Under the pieces are notes generated by a model, which worked only from the letters and a program-made list of their open reading frames with translations, made no database searches and was not told the DNA's origin. A program made the position numbers and the translations under genes. From positions 63,825,501-63,889,500 of the forward strand of contig NC_069375.1 in assembly GCF_021730395.1 (NCBI RefSeq): a stretch of DNA of 64,000 nt, given 5' to 3'. The first letter of the stretch is position 1. Each line of letters opens with the position of its first letter. Positions 14,223 to 25,654 of the stretch are shown piece after piece. This DNA is from Mercenaria mercenaria. Its lineage: Eukaryota > Mollusca > Bivalvia > Venerida > Veneridae.

Positions 14223-14449
14223 TATCATGATTGGTCTTATAAAACTGCTTTTTCAATAGAGAGCAATAAATTCTTGCACAATTTTTAAAACTGGAAGAAA
14301 TTATTGCTCTAGGGAAACGTCGTTTAAGGAGTAAGACTACGTTGACGCATGCAGAATACATATATGTATAATGTTATTTTTAAAATTTTGCATCTAGATC
14401 TATACATAAAATTTAACTTTGATATTAATTTTCCCTTTTATTATCAGTA

Positions 14450-14687
14450 CTGTGTTATTTTATTGGACTGCTTTCATTTGATTACAATATTTCTATATGG
14501 AATTACGCTACATGTATTGATAAATATTGGACTACACGAAGACATTGATTTTTTTTTATAAATCGTTTTCCTCGTGCAGTCCAATATTAAATACACAGTC
14601 CAATATTAAAATAATATTGGACTCCACGTGGAAAATACTGAACTAAGTCCCATTGAATTTGAAAGCAGTCCAATATTAAAAATACAG
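14450..14687. mobile_element. second CTGT...ACAG MITE with TA target site
   Basis: CTGTGTTATTTTATTGGACTGC at left is mirrored by GCAGTCCAATATTAAAAATACAG at right, and TA lies on both sides (14448-14449, 14688-14689). AGTCCAATATTAAA occurs three times in its right half. Confidence 0.7.
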
Positions 14688-15157
14688 TACAGCGAGAACA
14701 AAGGAGTGACGTCATGACAATGTTTTAATATATATGCATATAATTCTGTGATGCAAAGTAAACATTCTAATAGGAATTCAACCGCCTTAAACAAGTAATA
14801 AAGTTTCGACTGTGTAAAATTCGTTTTTAAATGTTGTAACTGTAATATAATAATTATTCTGTGAAGCAAGGTAAATAAGATTTCAACTAATAGGATTAAA
14901 CAGTTTTTATTTGTATCGAGTATATAAACATGTAACACATCTTAGTATCCAGTAGCACAGTCTTAAATGAAAACCTGATATCAGTAAACATTGAGTTGAC
15001 CCTAAATATGACTAGAAAATAAAACATGTAGGTCTAAAGATCAGCACGCAGCCTTTAAAGCCTAGTATTTAGTAAAACAACTCTTTTAGAAATTCTTTCA
15101 TCAGTATAGAATGCAGTTATGCAAAATAATAAGTTACGGTACCATAATATTTCAACC

Positions 15158-15195
15158 TAAGCCGGTGCCAGGAGGCGTAGAAGGTGGTATATCCT
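15158..15195 (-). repeat. 274-bp repeat family, short relic
   Basis: Only CCTAAGCCGGTGCCAGGAGGCG, with minor changes, is retained from the core of the family. Confidence 0.35.
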
Positions 15196-15932
15196 ACTAC
15201 CTATTTTTGCTCTGTTGTGCGTTCTATGGTTCCTTATCATATCACGTAATAAAATCTTTAGTAACATAACGGTCACATTGCATTCAATAATCGTCCATTT
15301 TGATATATGCGATATATTCGTGAAAGAGATTATTATCCAGAATTATTTATGGAAAAGCAATTTCCGGACTGCGTCATGCATGCTGAGGTATTTTCATCAT
15401 ACCAAAGTCTTGGAATCACACAATCAGAGAATTCTTTGCTAGATTAATGCAATTTATCTTATCAAAAGAAACTGTTTCCCATTGTACGGAACAGATATGG
15501 GAAAATTGTACGGAACTGTTCAAGGAAAGTAAAACCATTTCATTTGAAGCTCATGGTAGGATGATAAAAAGAAAACAGTGAAGATTTAAAACTGTGCAAT
15601 AACGACCAATATTACATCGAAAAGTGTAAGTCTGTCTATTACCAACACTCAGCAACTTGACATTTAATTTTAAAAGGTATATGTAAATTAAAACCTGTAT
15701 TTAAAGACAACAGTAACAATAAAAAAGATTTGGTTCCAATGTTTAAAACAAAGTTTTACCATATAATTTCGAAATATTTTCTTTATTGATATAGCCATTA
15801 AATCCTTATCCTTAAAGTTTTATAGCTATCAACATACAAATGAATTCAAAAGATTAAGTTAAAACTTTCTAGTGTCAATCATAATGAAACATATTACATC
15901 CAAAGCGTTTTTTCGACTCTGCATTCATGAGT

Positions 15933-16087
15933 GATTTATATTCTGATATTTAAATAGGTTCCTGTAGGTAACCTTAGGTATCTGCATAACGTGAGATATG
16001 AATGTTATTGATTTATATTCTGATATTTAAATAGGTTCCTGTAGGTAACCTTAGATATCTGCATAACGTGAAATATGAATGTTATTG
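15933..16087 (+). repeat. two-copy tandem duplication, period 77 bp
   Basis: GATTTATATTCTGATATTTA begins at 15933 and 16010. The two copies differ at two or three bases, so the duplication is young. Confidence 0.85.
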
Positions 16088-17206
16088 CCTCAAACTTGAA
16101 GGATCAACAGGCATCCTTATTTCAGAAACAATGAGTCAACCAGTAGATAATGTTCATACAGAAATGTTAATAAACTTTTCACTACAGGACCATGCGTAGA
16201 CAAGTAGTCGAAAAAGAATGACCTTGAATACTAGTTCCAACTATATGTGCATTTAATCTTTATTAAACCTTCTTCCTGTACACCCGCCTCACTACTAAAA
16301 GAAACTGGGAAAAAGTATATATTATATAACAGTTCAAGCCTTTCCGCCCAACCCTTTAACTCTTAAGATGAAAAAAAATCGTCTTGAATATCAATAATTA
16401 TATTTCAAGAAAGTACTGCAGCAGAGTATGAGTTTAACCTTGCTATAAGCTTAAAGACTCTGAATGATTAATATATTTATAGCCTTCATCTAGGCCAAAA
16501 CAAACTGAAAAGCTGTTTTAGGAAACAGTAAAAAGTGACCAGCAAAAACCAATTGGTATTGTTTTTGACGAAAATTTGAGGATATGAAGAGGAATTAAAT
16601 ATCTTTTTTGAACTCAATTTTTAAAACGGAACTTACAACATTTGACTATAAACGTAATTTATCAAGGACTGCAAAGAGATGCAAACGAACTAAAAAGCCA
16701 ATTTCAGTTATAGTACATCATTTGACTGTATTGTTACCTCATAAAACACACCTTTCTGTACCCCAATGACATATGGGTAAAAGTAATCAATTATGTTGGA
16801 CACAATAACCATAGTGGTCACTCTAAGAAAATGTATACAGTTTCTATCTTTTGTGCGTGTTTTGGGTGCAATATGGAAGAGCACCAAGTTAGGTATAAGG
16901 TATGTTTAATGCGGCCAAATTATTTCCTTTTACTTGAAATCGTAACTAATTAGTTGGAATAGAACGTTAAAATCTTTACAGTGATTTTTCTCTGATGTTG
17001 TAAAAAAAGTATATTATAAATTGTGAAAATTTGTTGTTTTTTTTACCCTCCGATTTCAACATTATTAAAATGTCTGTGTTTGTGTACTGTTTTGATCTGA
17101 AAAATATATCAACAGAGGTGGATGGACGGTGTAAAATGACCGTGGTGAGTGTCTCTAAGAGACATACTACCTCCACAATAATGTTTAATTTGAAACAGCA
17201 CTGATT

Positions 17207-17431
17207 ATGTATGCAATAAGAATTTTGATAATTTTTGTAATTCGTCTTATATGTACTTTTGATAAGGAATGTGTGCCATCAGCATTTATAAATGTTAGCA
17301 GTATGACAAGTACAGACCACATGCATGAACTGCAACATTTAATATATTTTGCATTATCTTCAAGATATATTGCACCCTCTTTCACGTACGAAACCTTCTA
17401 CAAACAGAGCGGTTCTTGTGTTCTAAATGAG
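17207..17431 (+). CDS. possible first exon of a secreted or membrane protein
   Basis: An open frame of 75 codons begins MYAIRILIIFVIRLIC, a signal-peptide-like stretch, and ends VLNE directly at a GTACGT splice donor in phase 0 (17432). Four cysteines are present, and the end (SFTYETFYKQSGSCVLNE) recalls the closing part of PAN/apple modules, but that is a weak resemblance. No matching downstream exon was found: the next reading frame, at 18491, has its own signal-like start. It may be a lone exon relic or chance. Confidence 0.25.
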
Positions 17432-17606
17432 GTACGTTAGGTTAAAACTAATCCCTTTAAACTCTAGATTCTGATGCTGCATGGTTTAAAGCAAGAAAGC
17501 AAGAAAAGATGAAGTAAATTGTTGTTATCATGACAGTTTCGTTGTATATAAAGATTTCGAATGAGAACGAAGTATTGATTTTCAAAATAACTTTTGCCTT
17601 CTTGCT

Positions 17607-17607
<1 letters not shown>

Positions 17608-17652
<45 letters not shown>
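17608..17652 (+). repeat. 45-nt poly(T) tract
   Basis: An uninterrupted T run. It could be the tail of a minus-strand retroposon, but no SINE body follows on its right side. Confidence 0.9.
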
Positions 17653-17653
<1 letters not shown>

Positions 17654-18490
17654 ATGGAAAAAACTAGGTTTAAAAAGTAAATGAAATATTGATGTGCTTA
17701 ATTTTAAAATGAATGAATGAATGTTAAAGGATAAAATTTCCATATATGAATAATATTTCACGTTTAACGCTGATCAATCTAGTGAATAATGATTGATTCC
17801 TAGGTCTTTACACAATACCAGCTTTCTGCTACTCTTGAACTGCGAAAGCTTTTAATAAAGTGTGAACTTTATTTAATAATGAGTTTTAGCAATTCAAGAA
17901 GTGATAGTTTATAAACAATGGAATTTTTAGAACAGAATTTTTATGAGGTTTATCATACAAAATTGGTTATATGGTGTAGAAAAATACACTTGGGCAAAAC
18001 CTTAATGGATTTTTTGCGCATGCGTATAAATCTTTCGTTGTGTTAAAACACATTGAAACATGGTTGTGATGTTTATTATTGCTTTATTAAATTTCTTTTG
18101 ACAACATTGTTGATTATTGCATTTAAAGTAAATGATGGGTAAACTGTTGATCTCAGATTTTTTACATATCATTATTTTGAATTGGTACAAATCACCAAGA
18201 GATAACATTTGATATGCGTAGATTGTCCACCTTACACTTGTTGCAAATTTATCTGCATTAAGCAAATAAACTATAGATATGTAATATTGTATGAGGCTGT
18301 ATGAGATAAATTCAATTTTTAATATCTAATCTATAAGGAAGACATTAATATTACAATATATTAAACTTCTATACATGATATTAATTTCATCTTCTTACAT
18401 TGTTTGAAAAGAATGGATCATTTGATAATAATATTATGTATGTAATTAATATGTCTCAATTTATTTTGGATGAAATTTAAAAACTAAAGG

Positions 18491-21400
18491 ATGTATGTGA
18501 GTAGGCAATCAACAACAGCTCACTTTATCTATATAATTATAACATTGTCTATCAGAGGATTATCATGCAATAAATCAAAGTCACTGGATATTGACACCGA
18601 AGAGACAAGTTTAAATGCATCTGTGCCTGTTAATATAACTGTTACAGGTTCTGTTAATGCTGGATCGTCTTTGAATACCTTAAAGGAAATGAATGATGTA
18701 ACAAGTAAGCACGATAGCGTAACACGTGATGTAAGACACGAGGACAAATTGCGGACGCTTATAGGTATCGGGCAGAATGTTTCGGATTCATCTGTGCCGG
18801 AAGGTGAAATTGTTAAAGACATATGGACGGATGTATCGATTTTGAAACTGGAAACTCTTCTATCGATTTGTGACAAAGGCTTGTGGATACCTATAGCAAT
18901 TAATGAAACCTCATTGCAATTACAAGCGTGTTTGAAATTTGTTCTTCTAAACAAAGGGCTTACAAAACAGGTACACATCTTATATAGGCAACTTAACCTA
19001 AATGAATAACCTTTATCAGAGACTTTATATCACGTGCTCTGTACCGCTTTGGGTTCGGAACCTCGTCTATACATGTCGTATGTGGATTAAATCTCTTTCT
19101 TGTGAGGAAGCCATCCAGCTTGCTTATGGAAGGTCGGTGTTTCTACCAGATACTTGCCCATGACAAAATAAAAAAAGGGGGCACTTGGAGCTTTCCTCCA
19201 CAATATAAAACTGCAAAGTCGCCATATGACCTTTGTACGTGCCCATTTCACGCTAAACCCGACAAAAAAATCAATCAAGAGCATTTATGTTATGTTAAAT
19301 TATATTTTACGAAGTTAAATATATATATCTGTATGTTTATGATCCATGTGTTATATACAAAGATGCCCTTATGTACAAATATACATAAATCAACTGTCTA
19401 GTCTATATTTTACTAAATTTTGTTTGTACAAGTAATTCTATTATCTATAAAAACAACTAGTAAAAGCGTATCAGCTTCTACGTTATCGGTTGTTAACCAG
19501 AAAATGGCAAAATGAGGGATGGATATTTACAAAATTGCTATTGCAGTTTAAACACAAAAAAAGTTTAGGAGCATCTGAAAGAAAAGGATCCTGAATGACA
19601 ATAAGCAATATCCGTTTCACTGCGTATTTTTCGTTTGAAAATTTTGCTTTTTCCAGCCTGTCATGTGTTAGTTTAAGCTTCAAGGACTGCCGAAGTATGG
19701 CTTAAATAAACGAAGATTACGCAAATGAATGGAAATTACTGGTCCACTAAGTGTTAGATTCTTTCAAGTGACATCTTTATTTTCATAAAAATATTTTTCT
19801 TTGTGCAGTTAAATCATTTCATTTTTTCTTTCTTCAGAATTTCGGGTATGTTGTGAATTCATCTCTACTATCAGGTATAGACCATACAGAAAAGTTTGTC
19901 TCTGAAAAATATATACAACTGGAAATTTATTTTTCGGTTAATCAAAGTTACCAATTCTGGACTTTAGAATTACAAGTTATGAAGGGTGATGCGAACACTT
20001 ATTACTGGACTGCTTTGGTGCTGTCGGGAAACATTGGTTATTCGGTTAGTTACGGACTTATTTTATTTCTTCATAATTTACTTACACAATTTTCGTATAA
20101 TAGTCTTTAATGTGAGAAAACAATAATTATTACGTAAGTAACGGACGGATGATTGACATTACAGTCGCCAAACAGCACACACAGCTTTGTATTGTGGTAA
20201 TTTTATCCATAAGATATATAAGAAAATCCTGTGGACGCACAGAACGCTTTATAAACCAAACAAAACAGTCGAAGGTTGAACGCAATACTGTCGTAAGTCC
20301 TTCTTTATTTAATAGGAGTTACTACAGTATTGCGTTCAACCCTCGCAGTAGACTTGGTTTGACTGAAGTCGTCGATGAAAGGTAATGAAAAGTTTTACAC
20401 GCCTCCTTGCAAGGGCTTAAAATGGACTGTTACAGAAACACTGAACTGACTCTATGATCCCAAAGAATCAGAATATATAACTGCACTAGGAAAACCTACT
20501 AGGAATAATCAGTTGTTTCCATTTGTTATAACGTTTTTGTAAGTTCAACATTCTTTTTAAAACAATGACGGGTATTTTTGCCTGTTTTATAGTATTTCAG
20601 AGAGAAGAATTATAAACTTAAAAAGTATCAAACCGATTTATACAGTTCATATTCATGCGAGTTTGAAGATACCATATTCCTTGAAAGAGATGTTGCAGTT
20701 GTTATAAAGAATTTAAAGTACAGGGCATTCAGAAATGAGAACAACATATTTGAAGATGAAGGTAAGTCTTTTTGATTCTAGCCTATGTTTCCATTGATTT
20801 CAGGTCATACGTGTGTACTGCTTGACGAAATGGCAGGTGATAAAACCTGAACTCCTTGGTTCTTCATCTTTTATATCAATTATTTTAAGAGGAGTGCGTA
20901 TGTGCACGGGTTTAACGTCTTTTTCAACAATTGTCCAGTCTTATAGACGTAAATGACTGTGTCTACTTGTAGCAGTGAGCACAGTGGCCATCTTTATAGT
21001 GCTGCTTCACTGAAACATAATGCCTTAGAAACGTCACAGGATACCAGACCCTGTCACATTATACAGACTCTGGGCAGGCAATTCCTAGCACTGTTCTCTT
21101 AATTCTGGGCACCAAGCGAGGAAGCCACTAGTATCATTTCCTACGTCTTTGGTATAGCGCGGCCGGAGGAAATTGAACCCACGACCTCCCGCACTGGACG
21201 CGGGCGCCTACTACTAGGCAACCGAGACGGAAGAAGAGTTAGAGGCGGTATTAAGCACAAATGTGGTGGTGCGTTTTGTGTTAACCTTCCAGTTAAGGCG
21301 TGTTGTAGACGTACAACATCAAAGCAGTCAGTAAACAAGGTTGATACACACTAAAAGTTTCAATACATAGAAGATAATTCTTTCTGTTATATGAAAAGAC

Positions 21401-22512
21401 TTTGTAAATTTAAAACGACTTTCATTGTTATTGTACTGTGAATACTTCATTTGCAATTTGCGCATTTGCGCATATTACCGGACTATTCATTAATACATAT
21501 TCATTACCTTACACAGTTCTATAAATTATGCAGACAAAAACTAACATTTCAATTTTGACATCCAAAAAACATGCACTATGTTGCTTTTCTCAGTTATTGC
21601 CGGGCCTGATTACACGAGGCGCAGACCTATCAAACTCCAATCGAGCCTGAAAACAGCACCCCTGAGCAAGCTACTTTAATTCAAATAACACTATTGTATT
21701 TTAACGACCGAATGCTATGCGGTCACTCGCAAGAAATATAATGCCTGGTGTTCACGTGACCTAAATACAATTTATTCAGTACTTGCGAAATGTGTGTTTA
21801 AACATTTTTTACTTTTTACTAGTAATAACAAAAATACGTTTGCCTTAATTTTTTACAGGAAACTTTGTAAACAAATGGCAGATTTTCTTTGATTTTATTT
21901 TAGAACTGTAAAGGTGCCATTTTTCATTTATTTACATGCATCCGCGGTCGAGGATAGGTCAAATAGATTATCAATTCATTGTAATTTTTCACTCGATTAA
22001 TCATAAAAAAACGTCTGCCGTCTTATCTTCAGATACATCCCTTGTTTGCCTTTTCGGTGTAGTTAACAGCGCAAAGAGTGTAACAGTGATCTCTCCAGAT
22101 TTTAACATTAATTTAAATCACATCCTTTCATAACATGTTAACTTACATTTTCTGTAAACAATATAAAAGCTCATAAAGGTCAGTTTTGCAAATTAGAATG
22201 TTGGACTATTTCTTTCATGTAAACTACAAGATTTCCGAAAGTCGAAAACTGTCTTGCCTTGTGGTAAGCAAACTTAAATGGGACAAAATGTTGTTATTTT
22301 GTGCCTTTTTATTCTTTTGTGTAAATAATTGTATTTTGTATTGATTAATTTCAGATATTATACATTGTCCTTCAGCATTTTGGATTTCCACTTCCGTCGA
22401 AATATTCATTTGCATATTGATACTTGTTACCATAGTAACAATTATACGGAGCTGCTGTAAACAGAAGGGGAAAAGTGGATACAGAAAGTTTGAACATCGC
22501 TTTGAACCATAG
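18491..22512 (+). CDS. LAMP-like lysosome-associated membrane glycoprotein, four exons
   Basis: Seen: exons 18491-18970, 19838-20044, 20593-20761 and 22355-22512, with donors GTACAC, GTTAGT and GTAAGT, AG acceptors, and consistent phases 0/0/1. The product is 337 residues. Residues 1-26 carry a hydrophobic signal-like stretch (HFIYIIITLSI). Residues 27-110 are a Ser/Thr/Asn-rich linker, and NXS/T glycosylation sites occur along the luminal part. Cys127, Cys147, Cys251 and Cys290 lie in the luminal part; Cys251-Cys290 has the spacing of the last LAMP disulfide, with the typical pattern SCEFED...VVIKNLKYRAF between them. Residues 294-316 form the transmembrane segment, followed by a 21-residue tail with GYRKF (327-331), a YXX-hydrophobic lysosome/endosome signal like the GYQTI of LAMPs. 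Known of the family: LAMPs are abundant lysosomal or endosomal membrane glycoproteins. Odd: Cys127-Cys147 is closer than in vertebrate LAMPs, and six residues follow the sorting motif. The family call is inference from layout and motifs; an UNC-46/LAMP5-type relative is possible. Confidence 0.68.
19085..19275 (+). mobile_element. tRNA-derived SINE, family A, head-less fragment in LAMP intron 1
   Basis: GTGAGGAAGCCATCCAGCTTGC, slightly changed, then GGAAGGTCGGTG, GCTTTCCTCCACAA and AAGTCGCCATATGACC follow family A. The tRNA head is missing, and it ends at CACGCTAAACCCG. Confidence 0.65.
20255..20360. repeat. inverted repeat in LAMP intron 2
   Basis: GGTTGAACGCAATACTGT (20274-20291) is the perfect reverse complement of 20324-20341, with looser pairing outside (TTTGG/CCAAA side) to about 35 bp per arm. 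It abuts a 274-bp-family relic. Confidence 0.6.
20345..20480 (+). repeat. 274-bp repeat family, diverged partial unit, in LAMP intron 2
   Basis: GACTTGGTTTGACTGAAGTC, GAAAGGTAATGAAAAG and CTCTATGATCCCAAAGAATC follow the family order. It is more diverged than the copies at 49 kb. Confidence 0.55.
20905..21240 (-). mobile_element. tRNA-derived SINE (family C) inside intron 3 of the LAMP-like gene
   Basis: Read on the minus strand, the element starts with a tRNA-like head (A box near 21215-21200, B box GGTTCAATT near 21165). Its anticodon stem CCCGC/GCGGG holds CCA, so the head resembles tRNA-Trp. The body contains GCCTTAGAAACG- and CAGGGTCTGG-type segments and the 3' end is GACGTTAAACCCG. A truncated relative lies at 38550-38660. 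It lies antisense to the host gene. Confidence 0.6.
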
Positions 22513-22567
22513 TCATGCACAATCGAGATATTACATTGACAGATCGCAAAAATTGATTTTGTCGTTT

Positions 22568-22573
22568 AATAAA
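22568..22573 (+). promoter_or_regulatory. AATAAA polyadenylation signal of the LAMP-like gene
   Basis: A canonical AATAAA hexamer lies 56 bases after the stop codon at 22510-22512, a suitable place for the 3' end of a short untranslated region. Position is seen; use is inferred. Confidence 0.45.
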
Positions 22574-23369
22574 CTCATTATTTTGAGCTAAGCTGCTGAT
22601 AAAGTTTAACTCTGGTGCGCAGCTCAAGTCATCAACATCCAAATAACAATGGTTTTGGTCAAGATAAAACCAGTTTCAAATATATTCTTTCGATCTGAAC
22701 ACGATACCAAGAAAACTTATTAACATCACTGACGACACCCACAAAAAAAAAACAAAACCCGCTTACTTTGCAATTTACAATTACAAGCAAACAGTCTGTT
22801 TACATATTGATGTCATAATTTCATCCTTCTTTTTTTTAATGGGAATCAAAATTGGGTTAGGTTGAATCCTATAATGAATATATTTTGAATAATACTGAAA
22901 TAGATTACTACCTATAATTGAATGACATTGTTTTGTCTGTATACAACATGAAAAAAAGTCACACCCTTCTAATAACTAATAATACTTTTGGCACCATAAC
23001 AAATATACTATTTTAATTAGTAAGGCAGTATAAGAAATTATAGTGTATACGACAGTGAATTATCCTAAGTTCTATAAAGATAAACATCCAATATTGAGAA
23101 ACGCAATACTACACCAACGAATATATAGCACGCTTGACAATTTGGCACACGTCTTGAGAAAAGACACTTTCTTTCAACCTTGTTCAACTGGTTTATATTT
23201 ACCAAGGGCATTCAGCTGGGAGATCTATTACTAATTAGTTCTTTCCGTTTCCGCCTGAAATAAACTTACTTTTCTTGAGGACTTCCCAGAATAAATGAAG
23301 ACTGATGAAGAAAAACGGGGTATGAAATTAATCATGTTTGCGGCGGATTAACCACTTTCGAGTTCAATA

Positions 23370-23800
23370 GTATTTAAGGAGTTGGACACACAATTTTGCT
23401 CTATGTTTTGTATAGCAAAATTATAAAAGGACTGTGGTAAAAATAGTTACAGCAAATGGTCAATCCTTTATGGTCATCTACACATTAAGTTTGTTAATTT
23501 CTAAAAGTTTGAAGCAAATTAGTCTAATAGTGTAAGAGGAGTTGTACACATAAGAATTTTCTTGATATTCTTTTTAGAAAAACTATCAAAGGAAAATAAT
23601 TACGGTTAAAAAGTTTCAGCATAAGTTCCTTCCTTTACAGTCATCTACACATCAAGCTTGTTCATCTGTGAACGTTTACAAAAAGCAAATTAGGCTAATA
23701 GTGTTGGTGGAGTTGAACACATAAAATTTTGGGACGCATGGACGGTCGGGCGGATGAACAGCAGCAATGCAATGCTCCCCCACCCTCCCCTTTATGTGGG
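23370..23800 (+). repeat. diverged tandem repeat, period about 160-170 bp, ending in a GGACGG... tail
   Basis: GGAGTTGGACACA, GGAGTTGTACACATAA and GGAGTTGAACACATAA start at 23378, 23538 and 23708. GTCATCTACACATxAAGxTTGTT occurs in the first two units. The end GGACGCATGGACGGTCGGGC and TATGTGGGGCATAA is that of a common mollusc interspersed repeat. Confidence 0.6.
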
Positions 23801-23899
23801 GCATAAAACTGTACTGCTCTATCGAAAGATGTCATGACAGAGCTGCATCTCTTTCGATGGTGTTAGAGCAATTATCCATTTACCCAATATTGATATAGA

Positions 23900-23998
23900 A
23901 CACGAAGTCAGCCCGTCGTTAGGTTAACTGCCCGTCGTTACATAACTGGAATACTGTTGCAAAACGGCGTTAAACCCCAAAAACAAACAAAACGAACA
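23900..23998 (+). mobile_element. family B SINE, 3' fragment
   Basis: GTTAGGTTAACTGCCCGTCG, ACTGGAATACTGTTGCAAAA and CGGCGTTAAACCCCAAAAAC are the 3' end of family B; the rest is missing. Confidence 0.65.
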
Positions 23999-24989
23999 CG
24001 AGGTCTTCTTTACGAAGGCATGACCATCACATCGTAATATTTTAGGTTTGCGATATGTAAGTATTTATATCACAACTAATATACTCCTGAAATGCTAAAA
24101 GTCTTGCAGATAAATAAGTGGATTTTTTTTGCCGATGTATTAACAAAGTCGACTGAGTGAAATGTTCTAAAAAAAAGAACATCTATTCACATTTTTTCCT
24201 TGCTGCTGAGTTGTTTAGCTCGTCAAGTGACAAATAATTAAACATAACTATTTTTATGAAAAAAGAGAAATTATATAGAGTGCTATAAGAATTACACGAT
24301 GAAATACGAATTAATTTCGATTCAGACTACAGAATTTTGCAGACAGCTTAATAATGTACCAAACTGTTGAAAATGACAAAAATACATTAAGCTGTCACGG
24401 GCAGCTGTTTTGTTATTCACTTCTCACGTACATTCAACTGTAGTCATCGTCCTGTAGGTTATATCTCTAAATAAGACAATTTGACATGTCCTGAATCTAT
24501 TATTCATTATTGCAAGTGGGGCTTATTCCCATAAATTTTACAGCTGGAAAGAAAGTTTTTTTTTGTTGCTAAATCCATTGCTAAATCCATTAATTTATAA
24601 AACAAGATATGTAATCAAAGAAAAATATATAACCTGGTACAAAAGACTGTTGTCATTAACATATTTCTATTTGTTTGGAAATTGTTCAATCAGAACTATA
24701 TTTGTAGAGCTGTCAGAGTGAGCTTTTATATTTTATAAGCCACGTGCAATGACTTTTGCCAACACTGATCTAACCAATATTTAAAAAACCTAAAATAAAT
24801 GTATAAAAAATATTTTACATGTTACAATGTAACATATCAGATCATTCTCAAATCTTAAATACAGTTAAAATTATTTTACTGTTGTTTAATAACACTCTTT
24901 TCGAAAAATTCTGTTGAATGCAAAAATTGAAGTAATTCTATTATGTTAGTGCCTGAAGTTTAAACGTATCATTTTAGATTAATTTCCAG

Positions 24990-25168
24990 AACTTAAGAAA
25001 GCATTAATCACTAGCAACACTTTCTTCTCCACAAAGGCAGAGAAGAGGTCAGAAGAACTACGGCGACTATTTGTTACGTTTCCTTGTAAAACAATGTCAG
25101 GAATCGAAACTTCAACCTTACCATCAGAATCACTCAATGATAAAGATTTTTCATGGAGGGAAATGTAG
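24990..25168 (+). CDS. possible terminal exon of an unknown gene
   Basis: After a TTTCCAG acceptor at 24983-24989 an open frame (entering in phase 1) encodes about 59 residues, starting LKKALITSN and ending DFSWREM before TAG. The residues are mixed and charged with no recognised domain. The opposite strand is also open over this stretch (100 codons), so either frame could be accidental. No upstream exon was found. Confidence 0.2.
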
Positions 25169-25584
25169 ACCGCATTCATTTTCATATGGACAAGATAAAA
25201 ACTCTTTTTATCTGCCAAAACGTTTCCTATATACATTGTATAATTATATTGAAGAATACGATTTATTGCAAAAAGAAACAATGTAACATTTTTGCATTAG
25301 AATTATGTAATTTTGCAACATACTAAATTCAGATACAAGAATCGTTAGACAAATGATCTAGACAATATCACATTTTGCGTTTAGTCAAACTTTAAAACAT
25401 CTTTTACTGTCCCTACTCAGCAAGTTTTTTTTTCCAGTTTGTATTCCTTTAAGGAAATATAAAAACCGTAAAATGAACTTTAATAATCTTCTTAATTAAA
25501 AATAATAATGTCTGAAGAAGTGGCAGCATCTAATTGATAAGTAAGATACTAATTGTATTTTAAAGATCATCTAGCTCAACATTT

Positions 25585-25652
25585 CCCCGCCGTTACATAA
25601 CTGCAATACTGTTGAAAAACGGCGTTAAACCCAAAACAAAACCTCAACAGTT
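25585..25652 (+). mobile_element. family B SINE, 3' end fragment
   Basis: CCGCCGTTACATAACTGCAA and GAAAAACGGCGTTAAACCC plus an A-rich tail; about 65 bp only. Confidence 0.6.
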
Positions 25653-25654
25653 AG

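Larger units (their letters stand above)
14690..17200. other. gene-free DNA
   Basis: Apart from the 274-bp-family relic at 15158 and the 77-bp duplication at 15933, nothing is recognised. The 110-codon minus frame (14606-14938) overlaps a MITE end and looks accidental. Confidence 0.4.

Noticed and set aside
14606-14938. 110-codon minus frame
   Set aside because: Part of it lies in a MITE terminal repeat; hydrophobic AT-driven composition, no motif.
18529-18978. 149-codon minus frame opposite LAMP exon 1
   Set aside because: Shadow of the real exon; the plus frame has a signal peptide, glycosylation sites and matching splice phases.
24979-25281. 100-codon minus frame
   Set aside because: Overlaps the plus-strand terminal-exon candidate; neither strand has support from neighbours, and this one lacks splice context.
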